From assembly GCF_020520425.1 (NCBI RefSeq), contig NC_079491.1:1674001-1738000 (forward strand): a stretch of 64,000 nucleotides of DNA. The letters run 5' to 3'. The number at the start of each line of letters is the position of its first letter. Position 1 is the first letter of the stretch. A program made the position numbers and the translations under genes. This DNA is from Spinacia oleracea. Lineage: Eukaryota > Streptophyta > Magnoliopsida > Caryophyllales > Amaranthaceae. The notes under the pieces are model-generated. The model did no database searches and was not told where the DNA came from. It saw nothing but the letters and a program-made list of their open reading frames with translations. Shown here in pieces: positions 22,353 to 33,694 of the stretch.

Positions 22353-25300
22353 GTAACACTTAATGCATAAAATTACTCGCTTTATAAAGTGAGTTAAATG
22401 ACAAATTCGGGTAAATTAACAAGAACTTCTTGCCTTGAGTTGTAACTTTCTCCAACTAGTTTTGAACAAAACTTATATTCCACGTTCAATCACTCTATTA
22501 GTGACTTCTAATAATGGGCCCAATCAAGAAACCCAAAGTTAGGCTTAGGGGTTACATAGGGATAAATGGGGGCCCATATTTTAGCTCAATCATTTTCGTA
22601 ATTTAAGGTCAGATTACACCATTTATTATTGTAAGGACTTTTTTACTTTAAAAAAAAAAAAAAATTAAGATATATTTTTTTATTGAAAATATAGCTCAAC
22701 TACCATCGAAAAATGCTTCCCAATCACTAACTAATATCTAGCCTAATAGCCATGAGGTGGGGGGAGAAAAACCATTTAATTATGAGAAAATTTGGGGTCA
22801 AATTAATCAGAGTTGATTAAGGCTCTGATATGTTCAGCTTATTTTGAATTATTTCTGAAGAAATAACCTCATATAAATTCAGTTAAGTTAAGATAATATA
22901 AATTTAGGAAAAATAAATTTTACTCCGTATTATACATCCGGGTGTATGTAAGAAATTTTAATCTAATGGGAAACATGATGGGTAACAAAGACATAAAATA
23001 GTGAAAATGTACATTTGTAATAATATTACTATCTTTAGAAATAAAAAATTCTTATGGTCAAAGGACAAAGGGTAATTAAATTAGTTAGCTTAGTTTTTTC
23101 GATGTTAAAAGATGAGTAATTAACAAATGTTACTAGATTAATTATAATGTTTCGTCTGACCCCACTTTTATTTTTCATATGATATACGAGAGCATTACAA
23201 TATAAGATGTGAGATTTTAACTTGTAAATTGTAACCTATCATAAATAAACCATCGATTTTTATTGCTAGATCAAAACCTCTTTAATCCTTACTTTTTTTT
23301 TAAAAAGTTCCAACAAATACAAAGTTGCACAATATATAATTTGTTAAATATATCGAGTATCGACCTTATACTCTAATGTTTGATCTAGTGACTTACATAC
23401 AAGATATCTTATTTTATTATATTTATATTTATAAACTTAATATCCAAGTAACTTTTGACTTCTTATGATTAGGAAAAAGGAAAATTAGATGGAATATTCG
23501 CACAAGCATGAACTATATATGAAGTATGAACATTTAGAATATATGTAAAAGCTTTACGTATGTAGAAAAGAAAACAAGTAACTTCCCAATAGTCTTGCCA
23601 AAAGGAGCCTAGAGCCCTAATCACGAGCACAAAACTTGTTCTCCAAGTTTAAGCTAAGGAATAATGTTTAAATGTACAACTATTAAAGATTGCACCGCTC
23701 AATATACCTTACTAGATTAGATCCCGTGCACACACGGATTGTGAACAGTTTTTTATAAAATATTTAACTGAATATCCCCAAACTACTACATGCATAATTA
23801 TAAAATTTTGAATATACTCATTTAAATGTATTCGTATAATATACATATTATATGTGTAATATGCTAATGTGACCAACATATCGAGTAATATGTTTTCCAT
23901 ATTAACATTACCGATTTGACTAAAATATTAGCAAAATTATTGCTACTTAGTAGTATCTATTATTGCCCTAATTTATAATACATAATTTTTTTACGAAAAT
24001 GATTTTTGCCAGGAAATTTTCGCACCAGGAAGTGACACGTGTCATTCCTGTTGTCTGTTTTTAATATAAAGTAATAGATGTTCACTTATTTTAGGACAAA
24101 CAGTTCTAAAAAATATGCTCATATATACATGATCGATAAGTCCAAACAAGTGTTAGTCAAGTAAATATTTCAGATAAATTCAGATAAATTAAAATCATGT
24201 GAAAATATAGAACGCACTGACCGATGCTCTGTATAAAATGCTAAAAGTTTATGATCACAATGGATATATATATGGCAAACTATACGCTTTCATGCCTTTA
24301 AATGAAAACTCTTATATTATACACTCTGTTACACTGCATCTGTAAATATTTTAGAGACAGAGGAAGTACAATATACTCCATAAAGTCTAATAGTAATATG
24401 TAGTCCTATTTAGATATGCACAAATGATCGAGTAGAAGGTCACTTCTATCAGTTCTATTTTCCTTGTTGAGAAAGTAGCCAATTTTATCTTAAAGAAAGA
24501 TTATGTGATTAAGGAATCCTTTCTAAAAGAAGGAAATTGCCTTTGATTGCTTAACACAAAAGTTCTGACTTATTAGATCAATAAAGTATAAAATGTCGTC
24601 ACTGCTTCCCTATTTTTTTATTTTTTTTTTATTTTTTTTAACCTTTAATTAATTTGATTTTGATGGTATATTATTTATCCAAAAGGACAAAATTCAGAAA
24701 ATTGTTTCACAAGTTTAAAGGAAATAAGAAGGACGTGTTGTTCTTAGGCTATTAGGATTAAGTGAATTGCGTCACGTACGTTACCATTGTTAAGTTTTGT
24801 GACCCCTAATGAACATGTGCATCTTAACCTAATTCTAAAATGAACTTGTCGATCGTAACCTAATGGAAAATTTTCCACAAAACTCTTAAATAAAACAGAG
24901 TGTACAATAAATAATATTGTAAGATGTGTGTGAAATTACTCTAAAAATGATTAAAAATTACTTTATTATAGAATTATAGAATAAAAGTCGCTTTATTTAC
25001 CAATAAAGTTCACCTTAACACAATTATTCCTTTTAAATCACTTCTTAATGTATAATTAAAAATAAACCAATGGTTTTAACTTATTTTGACTTTTTCAGTA
25101 AAAATAAGTTCAGATAATATTTTCAGCAAAAATAAGTTCAGTTCAGATAATATTTTCAGCAAAAATACATTTATTCCAGTCAAATTCAATTGTACCAAAC
25201 ATATCTGATTTTTATGAACTAAACTTATATGGATTTATCTGTACTTATTGGACCCAATTAAATACGATTGACCTTATTGGACCTGCGAAACATGATTGCA

Positions 25301-25415
25301 AGAGAGTGAACTTATTAGATCTGGTTCGTCGGTTCGACCAGGTAAATAGAACTCCGATCCCCTCTAAAAGACACTCCAAAACTGCTTAAAAGTTTCTAGC
25401 CCCGATATAGAGCGT

Positions 25416-25683
25416 CACTACAAGAATTTCTATTTTTAATGACAACCTAATAACGACGGGTCAAAATCCCGTCGCAAAAATCTTTTGCGACGGGGCTAAC
25501 AATCAAACAAAGACGGGAATAACCGTCACAAATGTCTTTTATGGCGGGTTAACGACGGAATTTTCCATTAACGACGGCCCCCTTTTATGACGGGTTCGCG
25601 ACAGGAAATCCCGTCATTAATCAACGATTATTGGCCTTTAACGACAACATTTTCCGTCGTTAATGGTACAATTTCTTATAGAG
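25416..25683. mobile_element. Mini-CACTA transposon, second copy
   Basis: Starts CACTACAAGAATTTCTATT and ends GGTACAATTTCTTATAGAG. It is flanked by CGT on both sides (25413-25415 and 25684-25686), the 3 bp duplication expected for CACTA elements. It shares the block around TTCGCGACAGGAAATCCCGTC with the copy in NAC intron 1, in opposite orientation. It is 268 bp and non-coding; the open frame beginning at 25587 reads through its repeats. Confidence 0.85.
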
Positions 25684-25714
25684 CGTCTTATAGGAAATTA
25701 AAAGATTTTTTAAG

Positions 25715-26043
25715 CAAAAGGTCTTGTGCGCACAAGATGTACAATAAATTTATTGTACACCAAGATAACTTTTATGCAGTTTTTTTGTAACTTTAACCTA
25801 GTTTTTTATAACTTTTATATTATAAATAAAAAGTTGATAGATAAACATTTTAAAAGGTTGAATGATTAATTTTGATATATTATGAGTGATTTTGAAGATT
25901 TTTTTGTATTAAAATGAAAAAATTTATCACTAAAAAATAGTTAACTTTTTACATATATAAAGGTAAGTTTTAAGCATTTTCTGTCAATTTTTACTCCGGT
26001 GTATAATATTTATTGTACACCACTTGTAAATAAGAATTTGTGT
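25715..26043. mobile_element. MITE with palindromic GTACAATAAATTTATTGTAC end, copy 1
   Basis: The left end reads CTTGTGCGCACAAG then the palindrome GTACAATAAATTTATTGTAC followed by ACC. The right end reads GGTGTATAATATTTATTGTA followed by CACC and then TTGTAAATAAGAATTTGTG. The middle is AT-rich with AAAAGTT units. An inverted second copy is at about 59441-59766. Confidence 0.65.
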
Positions 26044-26680
26044 TATTTAAGTGCGTGCTATGACATCTTAAATACTGCATCTCCCTCAATCAATAAAAAG
26101 CTAATTAAGCTTCATGTTGAAGCTCATATATTGTTACTACCCACAATCATTATAGTATAAGATAGATTCGTATCCTAAATATTACACATCATATACATCC
26201 TAAAAGGCTGATTTGGCAAAAGCTCCCTTATTTTAGGACAATAATAAGATTCCATCCAAACTCAAACTATTTCAAGGACAAAGATCGATCTATGTCATTT
26301 TCAGGATCAACCAATAATTAAAATATGGTGGGTTGTATATATGTTCTTAAAAAATAATCGACTAATTTTCCAAAAAAAAATTAAAATAAAAAATAAAAAT
26401 AAAAATCGACCAATAAACTTCGAAAACCTAAGAAATTTATATCCATAAGCATATAATATTGGATAGAATGTATATTAATTTCCTCCTCCAATCATGATTG
26501 TTGGTGATGTGAGTTGTGGCAATAATCAATTCAAGGCAATTGTACAAAACTAGTTCTAATTATTAATGTCATCTTGACAAAAATTTGAGGGGTATATTGA
26601 TCATCATAATGATAATACTAGATAACACTTGACATCAATTAAGCTAGGTTGTGCAAAACGATCAAAATATTTGAAAACTC

Positions 26681-27385
26681 GATTCAATAATATTGATTTG
26701 ATATGACAATTAGGTTACTGATTTATAATTTTCATTAATTTTGAATATGATATCCGATAACGAATATTGATGTATTATATATATATTATTGAATAATAGT
26801 TTAGATAATTAATTACTTTATAAATCACATAGTTCTACCATGTTCTCTTCATTAATCCAATCGAGGAACCCTAATATGTAAGATAGTGAACTTAAAATTG
26901 ATCAACATAACTACTTATAAATGTTGACATATATATATACCTACTCCATTCCTCAATTAATTAAACCCTAATGTTCACCACATCTCAATATAAAGAGAAG
27001 TTCATTTTAAGAACTCTAGTAACCGTAATTTCTATTGAAACCGTACTAAATACCATTATTCTTCTAATTCAATTATAATCGATTGACAATTAGCACAAGG
27101 TCCCTTAATGACGCAAACTAATAAACTCGATTCAATAATATTGTTTTGACATGACAATTAGGTTACTGATTTATAATTTTCATTAATTTTGAATATGATA
27201 TCCGCTAACGAATATTGATGTATTATATTATTGAATAATAGTTAAGATAATTAGTTACTTTATAGATCACATAGTTCTACCATGCATGTTCTTTCAAACC
27301 GTGCTAAATATCATTATTCATCTAATTCAATTATAATCGATTGACAATTAGCACAAGGTCCCTTAATGGCGCAGACTAATAAAGA
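26681..27385. repeat. Tandem duplication with internal deletion
   Basis: Block A (26681 to about 26850, GATTCAATAATATTG through CATAGTTCTACCATG) recurs at 27129 to about 27290. Block B (about 27041-27126, CCGTACTAAATACCATTATT through AGCACAAGGTCCCTTAATG) recurs at about 27299-27385. The A-to-A offset is 448 bp but the B-to-B offset is only 258 bp, so about 190 bp between A and B was lost from the second unit. Confidence 0.75.
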
Positions 27386-27499
27386 CTATACGCTATGTCT
27401 TTTCTCGGTAAAATTTGACACATATACTATGTTTGATGACGCAACATGTGGCTCCATTATACAAGTGACAGCTGTCTAAATGGGGAATGGTTGTCATAG

Positions 27500-27550
27500 A
27501 GAGAGAAAAGAAAGAAAGAAAGAAAGAGAAAGAGTATGAGAGAGAAATAC
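27500..27550 (+). repeat. GAAA/GA-rich microsatellite
   Basis: A purine-only tract of GAAA and GAGA units. The open frame on the opposite strand (27393-27599) is its shadow. Confidence 0.6.
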
Positions 27551-27878
27551 AAGAAATTAGTGAGTCATTCACCAAATTAAAATGAGGAAGCAAAAGCAAG
27601 CAGCCTTAATACACTTTGTCACGCTATTGGAGAATCATCCCTCCAATAATGTTGATAATCCATGTTGCGCCGCAAATATACGTGTTTCTGCATGTGTGGC
27701 CTGCATCATCCATGCATAATTGTCACGTAAATTATATGAACTATATTTGAGTAATGATTCATAAGAACAAAAGAATTTGGTGTGAAAATTTTGAGATTAT
27801 GCATGTATATGTGCTAGATTGATGATTATTCACGTATGAGATGATGTGAACATTTTAAGATTCTGTATATATGTGCTA

Positions 27879-28560
27879 GATTGATGATTATTCACGTATG
27901 AGATGATTATATCGTGTACATTGTTATCAGTATAGACTAAGGAGTTGATAAACAGAAGGTGGTTTGTGCAGAAATACTCAGTACGGAGAATTAGGTAACA
28001 TTGTATTGGCCCGAGAACATGTGACCGAGAGGATATTAAAATTATTGAATTTGACCATTTCTAATGAAGTTTAATTTAAGAATGGAGTATTGTACGTACG
28101 TATAGTTTTAGTGAATTGTTTGTATTATTGTAATTATTTGTTTTAGAATGGAATTACTGACGTGGAGCTTTGTTTGCATGCATACTTTGTCTCTTTTTTT
28201 TTATCTTTGATTGATGATTATTCACGTATGAGATGACTGTACGTATCGCGTACAAACATTAATTATCAGTTTGTTACAAGTATAGACTCGGGAGTAGAAA
28301 AACAGAAAGTGTAAAATGGGAGGTGATTGGCAAGGTAAAAGATGGCTTGTGCTGGGGTATTAGGTTATGTCGTATTGACCTAAGACCATGTGATCGAGAG
28401 GATATTAAAATTATTATATTTGAGCCTTTCTCTTGATGTTTAATTTAAGAATGGAGTATTGTACGTATAGTTTAAGTGAACTATCTGTACAATTGCAATT
28501 ATTGGTTTCAGAATGGAATTACTGACGTGGAGCTTTGTTTGCATGCATACTTTAATTTGT
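27879..28560. repeat. Tandem duplication of about 330-365 bp
   Basis: Unit 1 begins near 27879 and unit 2 near 28209 with GATTGATGATTATTCACGTA. Both contain GAGAGGATATTAAAATTATT and TTAAGAATGGAGTATTGTAC and end GACGTGGAGCTTTGTTTGCA. The starting 28-mer also occurs once more near 27819, so the ends are themselves short tandem repeats. No coding content. Confidence 0.75.
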
Positions 28561-29874
28561 CTTTTTTCTTATACGTACTCTTCTATTATTTCTTGAATTA
28601 ATTTCTATTTCGTTTAAATTATTGATGACCTATCTATATCCATGCAATCTACACTAACGTGTACTCCGATCCTGATCGATTTTAAATTAATATAGAATCT
28701 TACGAGGTATTAGACGACATATTTCCCTATGTCTATAATATACGCCAATACGTCGGTAGATGTATTTTAAAGCAAATTATTCTTGATATGCAGTATAATG
28801 TTATAATATATATAAAAAAAAAAAGGTGACCCACAAAATAAAATCCTTGTTATCTAATGTAAGATAATAATCATGTATTCATGTCTTATACTCATTATTG
28901 AACCCTAAGTCCTAATCATAATTAAAGCACATACAAAATGGTTTGAATTTTATAAGTATATATGTGATGGCCATGCGGTTTTGGCGTCCCACTTTTCCTA
29001 CATTCTTCCTTTTTTTCCCAATAAAAAAAGGACCCTTAATTTTGAAACAAAAAAATAACGAAAAAAAGCTATTTAGCAGTCTGTATCAGCTATATATGCC
29101 AAATTAGTTTATTTTTGATTTGATTGGGGAGAATAAACTATTAATTAGCAGCCAATTACCTTAATACTGCCAGAAGGGAGAAATAAAAAATAGTTTTTTT
29201 TTTTTTTTTTTTTATTTTTATAATAGTTCTATATATAGTACATTATACGTAAAAAACAAAACAAACTCAAAGATATACCAAAAAAAAAATATGATAAAAA
29301 AAAGTTTATCTTTGGAATTCTTCATTTAGGGAAAACAATTCACAACAAGTGACATTTTGTCTATAAAGTTCACATCAAAGAAAAGCTTATGTTAAATCAT
29401 TAACTATATTCTCGTCAGCTTAATATACTACGTACAGTATAATTTATTTAGTTTAGATTCAGCGATATGCAATAATGTATTAATGTTAAGGTAATTAGAA
29501 TTAGTAATTCTAATTACCTTAACAAATAATCTATTTTTATAACACTACTAAAAAAAATTATGGTCGTTTTAATTGACATGTATTAAATTTCGCAAAGTCA
29601 CATTTTAAATAGGTGAAATGTCCTAATAGACAATCTATACAAATGAGGTAGAAAAGAGTTAACTAATTTGCGTAAATTTTGTACTTCGTATTAAATAAGT
29701 TAGGTTCTATTCACATCAACTTATTCTAGTGTACCCAATGTCAAAAAAAAAAAGAAAAAAAAGAAAACCTATTCTTGTGTAACTTATTTTTGCCAAAACT
29801 TATTTTAACAAGTATACAAGCTTCGACTTTCTAAGAGGGTAATAACTACACTTAGTTACTTCTCACAATACTTG

Positions 29875-30290
29875 GGCCATGTTCGTTTCACCTTATTTTC
29901 ACGTATTTCTTAAAATATATTTATGTACATTCAGGAAAAATAAGGGTTACACAAGTTCTGATAATTATATTCAGATACTTAAGCTATAATATTCAGATAC
30001 GTATTTCTTAAAATATATTTATGTACATTCACTTATTATTTCTAAACCTATCTTGTCTGAACTTATTAGAATTTTTCCTAACTTATTTTTGTTGTAAATC
30101 ATACTTGATAATCCTTATTTTTCCAAGATTCATCTTATCTGAACTTATCTGAATTTAATTTTTCTGAAATAAGTGGAAATAAGGTGAACATAACAAAGCC
30201 TAAGTTTATGATAAGTTCTAATAAGTTCAAATGAAATAAATTCAAGCTAAGAAAAAATAAGTGAAAATCAGGTGAACAAACCGCATCATT
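29875..30290. mobile_element. Compound Tourist-like MITE remnants
   Basis: Begins GGGCCATGTTCGTTTCACC and contains two or three jumbled segments of the CTTATTTCC/AAGTTCAG family. Internal ends (AAGTGGAAATAAGGTGAACA near 30170) and a final AAATCAGGTGAACAAACCGC suggest nested or rearranged copies. Confidence 0.5.
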
Positions 30291-30673
30291 ACCAGAATTT
30301 CACACTTTAGATCTCACTATTTGCATGGTTCTCCATAGTGTTTCATGTTAGTGTATTGGCGACGTAATTACACCTACTAATTATATTACAAAGATTGTCC
30401 AAATTAAATGCAGCAAACAAGAGCAACTAGAAGTAATTATGCTTCTTAATTTGACACAAGAATTAATTAGGCGCTTCATTAATTGACCAGAAAAAACACC
30501 AATTTAAGATGAAAGTGATAATGAAAATAACGAAACATCAAATCAACTTAGCTATCTACAATCCGTGATCAACTACTTAATAGCCCCACAAAACCCTAAT
30601 CTAAGTTCAGAATTTCCTATAATTTTGTTGTTTATAAAGGAAAATCTAATATTTACATAGCACAATGATTAAC

Positions 30674-30762
30674 TCGATCTCTATCTAGCGTGTTGATAGT
30701 TGAGATCATGAGTTCAAATCTTAATTATATAACAAGTAAACCATGAATCTATTTCTTTTAGA
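30674..30762 (+). mobile_element. Possible SINE fragment
   Basis: CTATCTAGCGTGTTGATAGT followed by GAGATCATGAGTTCAAATCT resembles tRNA box A and box B in the usual spacing. Only the tRNA-like head is evident. Confidence 0.35.
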
Positions 30763-31463
30763 AAAATAATGTGAATTACATTAAATGAGATCAAGTGAAT
30801 GAGATGTGAATTCAACTTGCTTAAGAATGACTTTTAATTAAGTTTTTAACATATTGAATTAGTGTATTATTTATTAGTTTAATTTCAAACCCCTTAAAAG
30901 TTTAATATACTTGTATAAATTCCATATCGGACATCCTGCTTAATTCTTCTACTAACCCATATTGTAAAACTATTCAATATTCGCCACTGATTGTGAAAGT
31001 AAAGTTTCACACATACCGATTTTCAAGGTAATTAATGCGCATCCAATCTTGAACACGCATGAGTTTCTCTTAAATCAAAACTAATTATTCCGTAATTTTC
31101 ATTACCATTCAATACCAATTATAAAAGTGATAACGAAATAGTGATATTTGGAGTTAGTTATAACTCGGTTTGTTATTATTATTACCCCTTAATCTCTACT
31201 ATAGTGACAGACTGACAGACTCCTCTGTAATGGAACTCATTTGTCCTTAATCGATCTAGTAGGGAATAAGTGAGCTAATTATAGATTTATAGATGAGACA
31301 ATCTAATTATCATCTTAACTTATTCAATTATACATTTCATGCAACGTCAATTGATTATAACCGGGTTAATTAATGATATTTATTTATAGAAGAGACAAAT
31401 TAAACATGCAAATCAATCCCAACCATTATTTTGAAATCATAATGTCAAAATAAGATAATTTAG

Positions 31464-31589
31464 ATCAATGAGGTCTTAGCCATGATTAAGACTGAAAACT
31501 TGTGCACGATAGGTCTCAAGTTCGAATCTTCATGCTGCCGTTTGTAATTTGTATTGTCCTTATGGCTTATTATCCCCAAAAAAATGTAG
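31464..31589 (+). mobile_element. tRNA-derived SINE with 10 bp target duplication
   Basis: Box A-like TCTTAGCCATGAT and box B-like TCAAGTTCGAATCTTC are followed by a body shared with the NAC-intron SINE (GTTTGTAATTTGTATTGTCC against ATTTGTAATTTATATTATCC) and an A-rich end. GATAATTTAG flanks it at 31454-31463 and 31590-31599. Confidence 0.75.
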
Positions 31590-31649
31590 GATAATTTAGG
31601 GTTAAGTTTTCATACTCGATCAGTGGAAAAGTACAGAGCAACGCCTTTT

Positions 31650-31765
31650 AGTGTTTTTTTTTGAAAGTATAAGATGAAGTGTGATGTCGGGCTGGAACCC
31701 CACACAGGTCAACTCAGTCCGGGTTAGCGACCTCAAAGTGCCACTAGGCCAAGTCATTGCTTGGT
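31650..31765 (-). mobile_element. tRNA-derived SINE, different family
   Basis: On the minus strand: ATGACTTGGCCTAGTGGCAC (box A-like), then GGGGTTCCAGCCCGAC (box B-like), ending in an A-run that appears as a T-run near 31653 on the plus strand. Confidence 0.6.
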
Positions 31766-32621
31766 TTTCAGTGTAAAATTAAGTGAGAGTTTTCTAAGCT
31801 GCTCTTACACGTAGTAGTAGTACGTAACTCTATTTAAATTCACGGATTTAAAGACTTATCCGCTAAGCTACAACAACCTCGAATGTCACATATCTTTCTA
31901 ACAAGCTAAGAAGCAACAAAGATGGAACTATCAGTAGAATAATCGAATTGATGTTGATATAACTTACAATTATAATATTAACAGGACATAGATTTTGTAT
32001 ATATACGTATAGTAGTAGTTAATTATATAAAAAAAAAAACAGTCTACGTCGTTTTTCTTTTTATTACTAAAGTTTTATATTTCGAATCCGAAATTGATAC
32101 GATTACACGCATCGTTTGGCTGCTGTTAAGGTGAGATATTGTTTAATTAAGAGAAACAAAAAAGATAAACATATCTTGCTTTAGGGTTATATAATCAACC
32201 TTTTACAGTTTTATGGAAATTGACATCACTATGTAACACTTTATTAGAGAGTATTTAACAAGGGATTTAACTAACTTTATAAGTAAACTACATCTTACAA
32301 GCTTCTAATGATTAATGGTTCGTACCAAGGAAAAAAGATTAAAAAGTTACCATAAATTAACAATCATCAAATCTAAATTGAAATTTCCATAAATTAACAA
32401 TCATCAAATCTAAGTTGAAATTTCCATTTATTCATGCTACGTAGTATTTTTTTAAAGAACACACTTTCTAATCTAAAAACTATACTCCGCAAAGTAGGAC
32501 TTGGTGCATTTTGTACGGCTTTCGCCTTGAAAACCTTAAAGTCAAGAGTTCAAGCTTACCAACTATGGTTTTTGCATGTGTTAGGGATTTTGGATTTCCC
32601 TATCCTTCCCTGACTCAATTC

Positions 32622-33003
32622 AAGTCCGGATCCTCTGTCCCAAATTCGTGTCCCATCTAGTGTCTCAAGTCAACAAAATTAGATTAATTCCATTTGTTGT
32701 GATGAAATTGGTAACTTGTTGGTTAAGGTAGGAAGAATTCAAGGGAGTCATAGATGATTTCTCGTTGAAAACAAAATTTTTGCTTGAAATTTATGAAAAA
32801 ATTATTCTCAATAGCTAAACGAACCTCATTTTTCAAAATAAAATAAGAAATAAAATCCATCACACTATAAATGACATTTATTCAGGTGGTAGAGAGTGTA
32901 CTCAAGTCAAAACACGAATAATTTATTTGTATTAATTGAAATTAATCTAATTTTATTCAGCCGAGACACTAGATGAGACACGAATTTGGAACAGAGGATC
33001 CAG
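32622..33003. mobile_element. MULE-like MITE with roughly 75-80 bp inverted ends
   Basis: The left end includes GGATCCTCTGTCCCAAATTC then CATCTAGTGTCTC and AAAATTAGATTAATT. The reverse complement of the right end reads GGATCCTCTGTTCCAAATTC, CATCTAGTGTCTC and AAAATTAGATTAATT. A direct repeat ACTCAATTC flanks the element (32613-32621 and 33004-33012), as expected for 9 bp MULE duplications. It is 382 bp and non-coding. Confidence 0.7.
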
Positions 33004-33082
33004 ACTCAATTCCTAAGTGCCTAATCTTCATTGTTCACAACATAGAACTTGCCAACATTGATCAACCTCATTTATTTGACTA

Positions 33083-33382
33083 CTCCCTCTGTCCCTTAAT
33101 ACTCGGTGTAGAATTTAAGACACTTGAATTGACTTAATAATTTAATGGGTGTTAGTTGATAGTGGAGAATTTTTTTAATAATATTAGTGGAAAATGTGTA
33201 AGGGGTGGGGAGTGTGAATTTTTAAATTATTGTTTGTAGGGAGTATGGGTGAACGTGAGTTAGTATGTAAGTGTGAGAAATAATACTCCAATATTGGTTA
33301 AATTTTCATTTATAGAAGTGGTGCAAGTATTAAGGGACGACCCGAAAAGGAAAGCGGTGCGAGCATTAAGAGACGGAGTGAG
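33083..33382. mobile_element. Stowaway MITE with TA target duplication
   Basis: Ends CTCCCTCTGTCCCTTAATAC and the complement of AGCATTAAGAGACGGAGTGAG, flanked by TA at 33081-33082 and 33383-33384. It is 300 bp. Its right end takes part in the tandem duplication at 33323-33694. Confidence 0.8.
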
Positions 33383-33694
33383 TATTTATTGCCCAAGTAA
33401 AGACCCAACCCATATTTTAACCCAGCCCAAATGAAAAACTTAACTGAATAACTTCCAAACCGAAAATAACACAAACCTCCAAGCGGTCCTGTTTACGCCC
33501 TATAATAAGCAAGTATTAAGGGACGACCCGAAAAGGAAAGCGGTGCGAACATTAAGAGACGGAGTGAGTATTTATTGCCCAAGTAAAGACCCAACCCATA
33601 TTTTAACCCAGCCCAAATGAAAAACTTAACTGAATAACTTCCAAACCGAAATTAACACAAACCTCCAAGCGGTCCTGTTTACGCCCTATAATAA
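33323..33694. repeat. Near-perfect tandem duplication, 2 x 186 bp
   Basis: Unit 1 is 33323-33508 and unit 2 is 33509-33694, both beginning GCAAGTATTAAGGGACGACC and ending CGCCCTATAATAA. Only a few substitutions separate them (for example GAGCATT/GAACATT and AAAATAAC/AAATTAAC), so the event is young. The duplicated segment starts inside the Stowaway at 33083-33382. Confidence 0.9.
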
